In this document: piece by piece, positions 46,019 through 54,544 of the stretch
How positions within the stretch are numbered: the first letter of the stretch is position 1
Layout: each line of letters opens with the position of its first letter
Assembly (NCBI GenBank): GCA_016787225.1
Contig: JAEUUY010000014.1
Location: forward strand, 1 to 64,000
Direction of reading: 5' to 3'
Length of the DNA stretch: 64,000 bases
Source: Chitinophagales bacterium
GTDB lineage: Bacteria; Bacteroidota; Bacteroidia; Chitinophagales; JADJOU01
Notes under the pieces: model-generated
Told to the model about the DNA's origin: nothing
Seen by the model: only the letters and a program-made list of their open reading frames with translations
Database searches by the model: none
Made by a program: the position numbers and the translations under genes

Positions 46019-47326
46019 GTGCAAACCAAAGCAAAGAAAAAAAGCAAAGTCAATATTATAACCCTTGGCTGCTCCAAAAATACAGTCGATAGTGAAGTGC
46101 TCATGGGACAATTAACTCATGGTGGTATCGATGTCGTACACGAAAGCAAAAAAGAAGATTTTGATACCGTTATTATCAATACCTGTGGATTTATTGATAA
46201 AGCGAAAGAGGAAAGTATAAATACTATTCTGCAATTCGCTGAAGCTAAGAATAAAGGTTGGATAGAAAAGCTTTATGTTACTGGCTGTCTATCTCAGCGC
46301 TATAAAGATAATCTAGAAGAAGAAATCAAGGAAGTAGATGCCTACTTCGGCACCATGGAGCTTCCACTTTTATTAAATAGATTTGAAGTTGATTATAAAA
46401 AGGAACTCATTGGTGAGCGAGTGCTTTCACTAGATACCCATTATGCGTATTTGAAAATTTCTGAAGGATGCAATCGAAAATGTACATTTTGCGCGATCCC
46501 TTTGATGAGAGGCCTTCATAAATCACGCACGATAGAATCTCTTGTAGAAGAAACTAAAAATCTGGCTAAAAAGGGAGTGAAAGAAATAATTCTCATTGCC
46601 CAAGAGCTCACTTATTATGGCTTAGATATTTATAAGAGAAAAGCCTTGGTAGAGTTGATTCAGGCTTTGAGTCAAGTAGATGGTATTGAATGGATACGCC
46701 TGCACTATGCCTATCCAGCCCAGTTTCCATTTGAAGTTTTAGATGAAATACGTGAAAATCCTAAGGTTTGTAAATATTTAGATATTCCTATTCAGCATAT
46801 ATCGGATAAAGTATTAGCCGATATGAAACGAAACACCTCCAAACAATATACGACCGATTTAATAAACAAAATCAGAGAAACAGTCCCTGGCATAGCCATT
46901 AGAACGACCTTGCTCACTGGCTTTCCTACCGAAACAGAAACAGAATTTCAGGAGCTCGTCGATTTTATCCACGAAATGAAATTTGATAGATTAGGAGTGT
47001 TTACCTATTCTCATGAAGAAAATACGGGAGCTTATAAATATGAAGATGGTATATCAGAAGAAGAAAAAAATAGAAGACAGCAGGTTCTAATGAGCACTCA
47101 GAGCGAAATCAGCTACGAACTCAATCAAAGCAAGATAGGAAGAACATTCAAAGTCATCATCGATAAATTTGAAGGAGGTGCATACATCGGGCGCACAGAA
47201 TTTGATTCCCCAGAAGTAGATAACGAAATCGTTGTTAAAACTGATAAACATTTAAGATTAGGAGACTTCGTGTATGTGAAAATAGTATCGGCAACAGAAT
47301 TTGATTTAGAAGGAGAATTGATTTAA
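46019..47326 (+). CDS. rimO: Ribosomal protein S12 methylthiotransferase RimO
   Basis: The 435-residue radical-SAM enzyme has an N-terminal UPF0004 domain (NIITLGCSKNTVDSEVLMG, NTCGFIDKAKEESI), the cluster motif GCNRKCTFCAIP and a C-terminal TRAM domain. It adds a methylthio group to Asp of ribosomal protein S12. GTG at 46019 is the start; the N-terminal Cys-rich domain begins about 15 residues later. It shares strand and spacing with bshC, 5 bp downstream. Confidence 0.95.
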   Translation: MQTKAKKKSKVNIITLGCSKNTVDSEVLMGQLTHGGIDVVHESKKEDFDTVIINTCGFIDKAKEESINTILQFAEAKNKGWIEKLYVTGCLSQRYKDNLEEEIKEVDAYFGTMELPLLLNRFEVDYKKELIGERVLSLDTHYAYLKISEGCNRKCTFCAIPLMRGLHKSRTIESLVEETKNLAKKGVKEIILIAQELTYYGLDIYKRKALVELIQALSQVDGIEWIRLHYAYPAQFPFEVLDEIRENPKVCKYLDIPIQHISDKVLADMKRNTSKQYTTDLINKIRETVPGIAIRTTLLTGFPTETETEFQELVDFIHEMKFDRLGVFTYSHEENTGAYKYEDGISEEEKNRRQQVLMSTQSEISYELNQSKIGRTFKVIIDKFEGGAYIGRTEFDSPEVDNEIVVKTDKHLRLGDFVYVKIVSATEFDLEGELI

Positions 47327-47331
47327 AATTT

Positions 47332-48873
47332 ATGCACTCGCTCTCCATAAAAGACCTTTCTTTTTTTTCTGATCTAGTCAAGGACTATCTCCATGAAAAT
47401 ATAAAAACAGAAAGATTGTATTCTTTCAAGCCTTCTCTCCAAGGCTTGAAAGACGCTTTGGTATCCAAAGAAGAAAACTATTCCCATAGAGAGCTTCTGA
47501 AAGTAATAATTGATAAAAACTATAACGAAAACTATATTCCGTCTGACGAAGAAAAAAATAGCTTAGATCTATTAAAAGACAATGGATATGCCATAACTAC
47601 TGCGCATCAGCCCAATTTGTTTCTTGGACCTCTGTACACTATCACTAAAGCTGTTTCAACTATTTCCTTAGCCAATAAAATAAATAGCGAGTTAAAGGTT
47701 AGAAAAGTAGTTCCTATATTCGTAATTGGTAGTGAAGACCATGATAAAGAAGAATTGCTACACACGTACTTGTTTGGCAAAAAATATGAATGGCTGACAC
47801 AACAGAAAGGGGCTGTAGGCTCCATGAAAATTGACGAGAGCTTTCTTCGATTATTAAATGAATGGATCAGTGCCTTTGGAAATTTTCCCTATGCTAACGA
47901 GTTGAAAGAAATTTATACTTCTTCCTATATATTAAACAATAGTGTAGCATATAGCACGGGCTTAATCTTGAAAAAAATATTTGGAAAATATGGACTAATC
48001 GTTCTAGATCTCAATCATAAAGAGGTAAAAGAAGCTATGGTGCCGATTTTTGAAAAAGAACTGAAAGAAAATTTTGCAAGCCATACACTTAAATCACAAC
48101 TAGAATTCTTACGAAAAGAATATAGCGTTCAGGCAGAGCCAAGAAACATCAATCTCTTTGAATATAAAAATGGTGAACGTATCCGTATCGATAGAGTAGA
48201 TGATACATTAATTGAAAACTTGAAGTCTCATCCGGAAAATTTTAGTCCTAATGTCATTCTACGACCGCTCATGCAGCAGTCTGTATTGCCTTCTATAGCG
48301 AATATTGGAGGCGGAGCTGAGGTCAGCTATTGGCTGCAAATCAAACCAATTTTTGAATCTGCAAAAATCAACTTTCCTGCTCTCATTCTTCGTGACATAT
48401 TCTCACCATTAGAGAAAAAATCTATTGATAAATGGACAGAAAACAAATTAGAATTAATGGACTTTTTTCTCTCCATAGATGAATTGAAAAAGAAAATTGC
48501 CTTACAAAATTCAAATTTAGAATCAGATTTTAAAAATATTGAAATAGCAATTCTAGAGAAATTTAAAGAGTTGGAAAACAAGTTAATCCCAATAGATAAG
48601 TCTCTTGTTGGCAGCTATCAGGCAGAGGTGATTAAACTCCAGAAGTCGATAGAACTTCTTTATTCCAAAGCTCTAAAAGCAGAAAAGAAAAAAGCTGAAG
48701 ACCTAATCAATTCTTTGGAAAAAATCAAAAACAAGGTTTTTGAAGCCAACTACCTAACCGAGCGAAAGGAAAATTTTTCTACCTATTACCTACGTTACGG
48801 AAGTCGGTGGATAGACAATATGATACAAAATGCAGATCCTCTCAAATGGGAATGGAAATTAGATGTATTGTAG
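47332..48873 (+). CDS. bshC: Bacillithiol biosynthesis cysteine-adding enzyme BshC
   Basis: The 513-residue protein has the BshC hallmarks TTAHQPNLFLGPLYTITKA (near 88), VPIFVIGSEDHDKEE, and LRPLMQQSVLPSIANIGGGAE. A coiled-coil C-terminal segment (about 400-480) precedes the conserved YYLRYGSRWIDNMI. It adds cysteine to GlcN-malate to form bacillithiol, the thiol used in place of glutathione. It sits at the end of the sufS-rimO run. bshA and bshB are not in the window. Confidence 0.94.
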   Translation: MHSLSIKDLSFFSDLVKDYLHENIKTERLYSFKPSLQGLKDALVSKEENYSHRELLKVIIDKNYNENYIPSDEEKNSLDLLKDNGYAITTAHQPNLFLGPLYTITKAVSTISLANKINSELKVRKVVPIFVIGSEDHDKEELLHTYLFGKKYEWLTQQKGAVGSMKIDESFLRLLNEWISAFGNFPYANELKEIYTSSYILNNSVAYSTGLILKKIFGKYGLIVLDLNHKEVKEAMVPIFEKELKENFASHTLKSQLEFLRKEYSVQAEPRNINLFEYKNGERIRIDRVDDTLIENLKSHPENFSPNVILRPLMQQSVLPSIANIGGGAEVSYWLQIKPIFESAKINFPALILRDIFSPLEKKSIDKWTENKLELMDFFLSIDELKKKIALQNSNLESDFKNIEIAILEKFKELENKLIPIDKSLVGSYQAEVIKLQKSIELLYSKALKAEKKKAEDLINSLEKIKNKVFEANYLTERKENFSTYYLRYGSRWIDNMIQNADPLKWEWKLDVL

Positions 48874-48945
48874 GAGTGCGTTTCGAAGTATTTTCCAAAA
48901 ATAGAACCTTCTGTAATTATGAAAAAAGATTAGTATCTTTACATT

Positions 48946-49257
48946 ATGGAGAAACATGAGAAACCCGACAAACCATACGACAATCCAAGGATATTCTGGG
49001 ATGTGGACTATACCCAGCTCGATTATGAATTGCGCGCTCGCTTTATTATAGAACGCGTTTTTGAGCGAGGAGATGTGCAGGATATTAGAAATTGCAGAAG
49101 ATACTATGGTGAAGAAAAGGTTATAGATATTTTGTTAACAGCAAAATTTATACCTCTGCATAGAAACTATTTGATTAGTGCCATTTTTGAAAAACCTTTA
49201 GAATTATTTAGATGTTACATCTTGAGACAGTCGAACCCAACACTTTTTCCATATTAA
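48946..49257 (+). CDS. DUF6922-like protein, probable antitoxin partner
   Basis: The 103-residue protein has a Trp/Asp-rich start (PRIFWDVDYTQLDYELRARF) and an RNCRRYYGEEKV segment, as in proteins found before AbiEii-type nucleotidyltransferases. Its end overlaps the next gene by 46 bp, and the order small gene then AbiEii matches AbiE-type toxin-antitoxin pairs. No DNA-binding motif is clear. Family assignment is tentative. Confidence 0.65.
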   Translation: MEKHEKPDKPYDNPRIFWDVDYTQLDYELRARFIIERVFERGDVQDIRNCRRYYGEEKVIDILLTAKFIPLHRNYLISAIFEKPLELFRCYILRQSNPTLFPY

Positions 49258-49841
49258 AGCAAATTAATGAGATAGACATTTTTCATAATTTTTCTTTGGT
49301 AGAAGGTACAGCTTTATCCTTAAAATTCGGTCATAGAATATCCATTGATTTAGATTTCTTTTCGAATGATAAGTTTGTAAACGCTGATATAATAAAAGTT
49401 CTAAAAGAGGTTTTTGGTGACAAATTTGAATATGAACCAAGTTCAAACGAGCATTTTGGGATATTCTGCTATATTGATAAAGTTAAAATTGATATTGTAG
49501 GGTTTCCGCATGAGAGGATAGCACCTATAGAAATTATAGACAATATAAAATTTTATAACAATCAAGATATCGCCGCAATGAAAATTCAAGCTATTTTAGG
49601 ACGTGGAAAGAAAAAAGATTTTTGGGATTTAGCTGAATTGCTAAAGCATTATTCTTTAGAGGACATCATTAATTGGCATAAGCAAAAGTATAAAGGACAA
49701 ATTCTCGCCATAGGGATTCCAACTGCATTAACCTATTTTGACGACGCTGATAGTAGTGAAAACCCTATCTGTCTCCAAGGTCATACCTGGCAACAGATAA
49801 AACGTGATATCTCTCAAAAAGTAAATGATTATTTAAAATAA
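49212..49841 (+). CDS. AbiEii/AbiGii-type nucleotidyltransferase, toxin-like
   Basis: The 209-residue protein has the nucleotidyltransferase signature VEGTALSLKFGHRISIDLDF (about 30-49), with D46 and D48 as metal ligands and a third Asp in KVKIDIVGF. The later block GRGKKKDFWDLAELL is typical of AbiEii toxins, which block growth by modifying tRNA or related targets in characterised members. It overlaps the DUF6922-like gene by 46 bp. Whether it is active here is not shown; all key residues are present. Confidence 0.85.
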   Translation: MLHLETVEPNTFSILKQINEIDIFHNFSLVEGTALSLKFGHRISIDLDFFSNDKFVNADIIKVLKEVFGDKFEYEPSSNEHFGIFCYIDKVKIDIVGFPHERIAPIEIIDNIKFYNNQDIAAMKIQAILGRGKKKDFWDLAELLKHYSLEDIINWHKQKYKGQILAIGIPTALTYFDDADSSENPICLQGHTWQQIKRDISQKVNDYLK

Positions 49842-49846
49842 AATTA

Positions 49847-50332
49847 ATGTCAAAGCTATCTGAACTTACTAGCCAAATCAATTTATTGCAGAACTACCTC
49901 CAAGACTACGAAGAAGTTAATCCTTCAATATCTCAAGCCTCTATAGGCTGGCATATGGAACACTCACTCATTGTCATCGAGAAAATGATCTATGGCTTAG
50001 AACTAAGTAATCCTAATGAATATAAGTGGAAATTTAACCTAGGGAAAATCATAGCCTTTACACTAAATAGATTTCCTAGAGGTAAGGCAAAAGCCCCTAG
50101 AATATCCCTCCCAAAATCTGAGCCCAACATAGAAACTATTCAATTGCTTATTCAAAATCTAGGTTCCAAACTAGAAAACTGGAATAATTTGCCCGAGAAA
50201 AGTTTTATCCTTCATCCATACTTTGGTCCTTTGAAGAAAGACGAGGTTTTAAAATGCTTAGTGATACATACCAAGCATCATTTGGCTATCATTCGGGATA
50301 TTATAAAAAATAGACAAGTTCTAACAAAGTAA
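49847..50332 (+). CDS. DUF1569 (DinB-like) protein
   Basis: The 161-residue helical protein has the metal-binding-type histidines in IGWHMEHSLIVIEKM and VIHTKHHLAIIRDI, as in DinB/DUF1569 four-helix proteins. The region FTLNRFPRGKAKAPRI is the family's central block. Its activity is unknown; related proteins are metal-dependent thiol transferases. It follows the AbiEii-like gene by 5 bp and precedes a serine hydrolase by 5 bp. Confidence 0.78.
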   Translation: MSKLSELTSQINLLQNYLQDYEEVNPSISQASIGWHMEHSLIVIEKMIYGLELSNPNEYKWKFNLGKIIAFTLNRFPRGKAKAPRISLPKSEPNIETIQLLIQNLGSKLENWNNLPEKSFILHPYFGPLKKDEVLKCLVIHTKHHLAIIRDIIKNRQVLTK

Positions 50333-50337
50333 GATTT

Positions 50338-51498
50338 ATGAGCAAATTAAAAATTTTTGGAATAGTATGTATAGCGTTTATTGTCCTTGCAGCTATTGCA
50401 GGTTTCATCTTTTATTTTTTTTATCTTAAGCCATTGCTAGATATTAAACCTGCCATTAATCAATTGAAGTCAACAGAATATTTCGACCAAAGTATGATTG
50501 ATACCTTGTCAAAGTATGGCAATAAAATGATGAAAAATCAAACCAGTTTATCCATCGCAATAATTGATAATGGCCATGTGTATTACTATGGCGTAGAAAG
50601 AAAGAATGATACTTTTAGCACAATTAGTAATTCACGGTACTGTTATCAAATAGGCTCTATTTCTAAAGTTTTCACTTCTACGATTTTAGCCGAATTGGTT
50701 GTGAATAAAGAAATTAATTTAGATAATTCCATTGACGACTATATAGGATTTCATCTGAATAAAAACTTAAAGCTAACATGGAAAGAGCTTTCAAATCATA
50801 CCTCTGGACTGCCTAGTTTACCAAATGAAAACCTAATAGCAAGCTTAAGTGATGCCGATAACCCCTATGTAAAGTACGATACAAAATGGCTTGATTCTTA
50901 TCTTAAAAATAATATTGAACAGGATGCATCCCTAAATAAAAAACATAGTTATTCGAATTTAGGTGTAGCTGTGTTAGGCAATTCAATGGGATACTTTAAA
51001 AAGCAATCTTTCGAGTCTTTGTGCTCGCAGTATATTTTCTCGAAGTATCAGATGAATAATACCTTTTTCTACGAACCTAAACATAAAGAAAAGGTAATTC
51101 CGTCTTATGACATCGATGGGAGCCTAGCTACCATATGGGAGTTGAAAGCCTTTAACCCTGCTGGGGGCATCGTATCTAATGTAGAAGATATGTCTCAATT
51201 TATTCTAGCACAGTTGGACAGCAATAATAGAGTAATGCAACTCACACAAACACCTACCCTTATCAATTCAGAAAAAGAAAGTGTAGGTTTAGGTTGGTTT
51301 ATTCTCAAATCCAAACTAAATCACAAAGTCTTATTTCATAACGGCTCTACTATTAATTACACTTCCTCGCTCTCTATAGACCTAGATTCAAGAAAAGCGA
51401 TAGTAATTCTCAGCAATGTCAATCACATTCTCACAAAGAACAACTTTGATGCTTTAAATTTTGCTTTACTCAAATACATCAATACAGCGAAGAATTGA
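50338..51498 (+). CDS. Serine beta-lactamase/PBP-like hydrolase, membrane anchored
   Basis: The 386-residue protein has an N-terminal transmembrane anchor (about 4-28) and the three motifs of the penicillin-binding fold: S-x-x-K in GSISKVFTST, Y-x-N in HSYSNLGVAVLG and H-x-G in LFHNGSTINYT. GLPSLPNENL is also typical. Many such proteins are peptidases or esterases rather than antibiotic-degrading enzymes. The active site would face the periplasm. Substrate unknown. Confidence 0.88.
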   Translation: MSKLKIFGIVCIAFIVLAAIAGFIFYFFYLKPLLDIKPAINQLKSTEYFDQSMIDTLSKYGNKMMKNQTSLSIAIIDNGHVYYYGVERKNDTFSTISNSRYCYQIGSISKVFTSTILAELVVNKEINLDNSIDDYIGFHLNKNLKLTWKELSNHTSGLPSLPNENLIASLSDADNPYVKYDTKWLDSYLKNNIEQDASLNKKHSYSNLGVAVLGNSMGYFKKQSFESLCSQYIFSKYQMNNTFFYEPKHKEKVIPSYDIDGSLATIWELKAFNPAGGIVSNVEDMSQFILAQLDSNNRVMQLTQTPTLINSEKESVGLGWFILKSKLNHKVLFHNGSTINYTSSLSIDLDSRKAIVILSNVNHILTKNNFDALNFALLKYINTAKN

Positions 51499-51520
51499 TA
51501 GTGTACAATATATTTTTCTC

Positions 51521-52117
51521 ATGCCTCATCACTACCCTTCCTCCAGCAATTATGAAAAATCATGGCAACCCGCTGCGGATCAATTCTATAAATCTAAGTA
51601 TCCTGCATGTGTGATAAATAGGTTTGACTCCAATAGTGAATTAGACCTAGACTATCAGCGAAAAGATATCGATGTGAGCTTGGAAATAGATGATAAAACG
51701 ATTTATATTTCCGAGAAGTTTAGGCAAAAGGATTATGGTGATTTACTGATAGAACTCTACAGCAAATATCCTCATACCAAAGGCTGGATGGAGAATTCAG
51801 CTGCTGATTATCTAGCATATTTCAATCCAGAGACTGTTCATATAATTAGTAAAAAAGATTTGACCATATGGTTTGAAAAAGAAAATGTTTTAAGTAGGTT
51901 GGCGGATGAAGTTGAAAAATTTCATCTGGTAAATCTTAGAAATTCCTCACGAAAAAAAATAGAATTAGATCTAGCTGAGAAGAATATTAGCATCACACTC
52001 ATTCAAGCTTTTAATCATACGGATAGTGCAGAATGGCATACCTTGAGTATAGCTATTCAATGGCTAGACCTTGAAAATATGGGGTTATCATATAAGAAAT
52101 ACTCCCTTAGGGCCTAA
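51521..52117 (+). CDS. Protein of unknown function
   Basis: The 198-residue cytosolic protein starts at ATG 51521, avoiding overlap with the hydrolase gene; the frame opens further at a TTG (51461). A region near residues 40-90 (LDYQRKDIDVSLEIDDKTIY, then ISEKFRQKDYGDLLIELY) has acidic residues and lysines spaced as in PD-(D/E)xK nuclease folds, but this is weak. Trp-rich TSIAIQWLDL-type C-terminus. No family recognised. It converges on meaB with an 11-bp overlap. Confidence 0.6.
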   Translation: MPHHYPSSSNYEKSWQPAADQFYKSKYPACVINRFDSNSELDLDYQRKDIDVSLEIDDKTIYISEKFRQKDYGDLLIELYSKYPHTKGWMENSAADYLAYFNPETVHIISKKDLTIWFEKENVLSRLADEVEKFHLVNLRNSSRKKIELDLAEKNISITLIQAFNHTDSAEWHTLSIAIQWLDLENMGLSYKKYSLRA

Positions 52118-53054
52118 GTTTACTTTCTATTTCTGCGAGAGTTATATATTTTCCAGATTCTAGTTCGCCTTGAAGGCTCTCTATGTCCCTATTCATCTTT
52201 TCACTATGATATCGATAAAATAAATCGTAATAGGTCTCTCTCAGCCAATGTTTCCGTTGATTAGTTCTAGTCGTTATAAAATCTCCGCTCTTTCTTTTAT
52301 GTTCTAAAAAGTCAGAAATTGAATTCCAAATGATATCTATACCTTGTTTCAATATAGAAGAAAAAGTATAAATACAGTTTGCTAAATTAGCATCTGTTTT
52401 CAGCATATGCACCGCTGTTTCGATTTCCTTTCTCGATTTTTTTGCTACCTGCTCTAGTTCGCCATCGGCCTTGTGAATAATATAAAAATCGGCTACCTCC
52501 ATGATTCCTTTTTTGATTCCCTGTAGTTCATCTCCCGAAGCGGGCATGAGAAGAAGGATAAAAGCATCACATAAATTTTTAACGATGGTCTCTGATTGAC
52601 CCACGCCTACAGTCTCCACTAGAATAATATCATAGCCTGCTATTTTAGCTAACTCAATATTCTTATGCGTATTTATCCCCAGTCCTCCAAGCCTATTCGA
52701 ACTCGGCGAAGGGCGAATAAAAACATTGTCGAGGCTGCTTAGTTCGTTCATACGAGTTTTATCTCCTAGAATACTTCCTTGTGTCACCTCACTGCTTGGG
52801 TCAATAGAAAATACTGCTATCTTGAGGCCTAGGCTATGGAGATATGAACCGAACACTTCGATAAAGCTACTTTTTCCTACGCCCGGTATGCCACTAATGC
52901 TCAGTACTAAAGAATCATTGAGTTTATGTTGATTTTTGGCGATAAAATCATCGGCAATAATGTTGTCTTCTAGCTTGGTGCTCTCATTATAGGTAATCAT
53001 GCGCGCTAGGGCTGCAATATTTCCATTCAGTATGCCGTCTTCTAAGCTTTGCAT
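52107..53054 (-). CDS. MeaB/ArgK-type GTPase chaperone of methylmalonyl-CoA mutase
   Basis: The 315-residue G3E-family GTPase has Walker A GIPGVGKSS and the family block FSIDPSSEVTQGSILGDKTR, with VETVGVGQSE and NKAD-type HKADGELE. MeaB proteins load and protect B12-dependent mutases. The mutase genes (mutA/mutB) are not in the window. The C-terminal dimer extension is present. It ends 11 bp inside the preceding convergent gene and follows the sulfatase-like gene by 15 bp. Confidence 0.92.
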   Translation of the reverse strand: MQSLEDGILNGNIAALARMITYNESTKLEDNIIADDFIAKNQHKLNDSLVLSISGIPGVGKSSFIEVFGSYLHSLGLKIAVFSIDPSSEVTQGSILGDKTRMNELSSLDNVFIRPSPSSNRLGGLGINTHKNIELAKIAGYDIILVETVGVGQSETIVKNLCDAFILLLMPASGDELQGIKKGIMEVADFYIIHKADGELEQVAKKSRKEIETAVHMLKTDANLANCIYTFSSILKQGIDIIWNSISDFLEHKRKSGDFITTRTNQRKHWLRETYYDLFYRYHSEKMNRDIESLQGELESGKYITLAEIESKLRP

Positions 53055-53069
53055 AAATGGAATTATGGC

Positions 53070-54422
53070 TTATTGTATTCGAATCTCACTGGAGAAAACA
53101 TCGAATTCTTTTTCTTTTTCCAAGAGGTAGTTGCGCTTCTCGCTGTCCTTTACCAGTTCTAGAATTGGATTCGTAGAGGCATTCATGGTCTCAAAGAATG
53201 GTTCGTTGTGATAATTATTGCCCGTAATAGGAGCGCTCATCCAGTCGGTATTTCGCTTGACATACCGCATATTATTGTCTATAAACATAAATTGATTATA
53301 GCGGTACTTATCTCTCGTTACGCCTCTATGCTTATACCAGAAACTCTGAGTCATAGGGAAACTAAACTCCTCATTTTTAAATAGTGTCGTAGTCTGTTCT
53401 TCACCTATAGCTTCCATTAGACTATGATAGATAAATCTACTGCTAATAGGTTGGTCAATAGTTTTAGCTACACTACCGCCGGGAGGCAACCAAAATAATG
53501 GCACTCTATTGCCCCCATCATTCACGTTAGAAAAATGATAATACCAATCTTGTTCGCCGAAATTGTCTCCATGATCGGAACAGAATACAACTAGGCTATC
53601 CTTATCTTGATGTATGTTTTGAATAAACTGGTTCAAATCATTTTTTATAATTTGATAACTCGTCATCTGACGCTGATAAATTAAATCAGCATACTTCTGA
53701 TTGATAACAGGTTTATCATTGATTAAAAAATTCTGATTGACTATTTTGAAGAGCGTTATAGTCTCCATAGCCTTTTCCCATAGCCCCTTGCCAGATAGCC
53801 CGAAGGTATCTGCTATATGATAAGGGAAATGGGTTTCCATTAAATTGATAAAGAAAAAACAAGGCTGATTCTTGGCATCATTTTCTTCTATGAGTTGCTG
53901 AACTTTTTCAAAATTATTCCTATGTGTATTCTGTCCCCAGCAAGTAGCTACTTCTAGATCTTCACTTAGCTTATCGCTAATCACATCTTTGGAGAATAAC
54001 ATTTTCCTCACTCTAGGTTTTCCTATGGAGAGTAAGAGTCGCATCGTTTTCTTGAGCTTGGGTGTCACCAACTTCCACACTTTGTGAACTTCATCAAATC
54101 CTCTATCTAATCCGAAAATATCCGTCGTTACGGGATTGGCAGTGACTTGGATAGTTTTATAGCCTTTTTCCTTCATTTTTTCTGCCAAAGTAGGAATATC
54201 GCTTCTCAATCTACGCGTATGCGTATCGGCTCTATGTTCATGTACATTGAGGCCGGTAAACATACAAGAGGTAGCAGGCAGCGTCCAGCAGGCCGAAGAA
54301 CGAGCTTGGGTGAACTGAATACTGTTATTTTCTACATAAGGCATGTCCACCCCATTTTGATAAACAGAGTCTTTTCGTAGGCTATCAGCTACTATGAGAA
54401 ATATGTGTTTCGGCTTATTCAA
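53070..54422 (-). CDS. Sulfatase-like alkaline-phosphatase-superfamily hydrolase
   Basis: The 450-residue protein has the metal-binding start IFLIVADSLRKDSVY and the second metal site in VVFCSDHGDNFGEQDW. The nucleophile region is SACWTLPATSCMFTG: the position of the formylglycine cysteine/serine (C-x-P-x-R) is Thr47 (T-L-P), and the Arg is missing. It therefore need not be a true sulfatase; phosphodiester or phosphotransfer chemistry is possible. There is no signal peptide. TTG at 54422 is the only usable start; the open frame upstream lacks ATG. Confidence 0.85.
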   Translation of the reverse strand: MNKPKHIFLIVADSLRKDSVYQNGVDMPYVENNSIQFTQARSSACWTLPATSCMFTGLNVHEHRADTHTRRLRSDIPTLAEKMKEKGYKTIQVTANPVTTDIFGLDRGFDEVHKVWKLVTPKLKKTMRLLLSIGKPRVRKMLFSKDVISDKLSEDLEVATCWGQNTHRNNFEKVQQLIEENDAKNQPCFFFINLMETHFPYHIADTFGLSGKGLWEKAMETITLFKIVNQNFLINDKPVINQKYADLIYQRQMTSYQIIKNDLNQFIQNIHQDKDSLVVFCSDHGDNFGEQDWYYHFSNVNDGGNRVPLFWLPPGGSVAKTIDQPISSRFIYHSLMEAIGEEQTTTLFKNEEFSFPMTQSFWYKHRGVTRDKYRYNQFMFIDNNMRYVKRNTDWMSAPITGNNYHNEPFFETMNASTNPILELVKDSEKRNYLLEKEKEFDVFSSEIRIQ

Positions 54423-54506
54423 TGGATAAAATTCTCCGCAAATGTAAGGAATATGGAGATTTTATTTATAAAATTATAAATTAGTACCCTTTAAACTTCT
54501 ATGTTT

Positions 54507-54514
54507 TAAATTTG
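54507..54514 (+). promoter_or_regulatory. Candidate -7 box (TAAATTTG)
   Basis: TAAATTTG fits TAnnTTTG, 30 bp before the ATG at 54545. No upstream TTG was found at 17-23 bp. Confidence 0.4.
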
Positions 54515-54544
54515 TTGTTTTTAAAACGCCACCTAGCTATTCAT

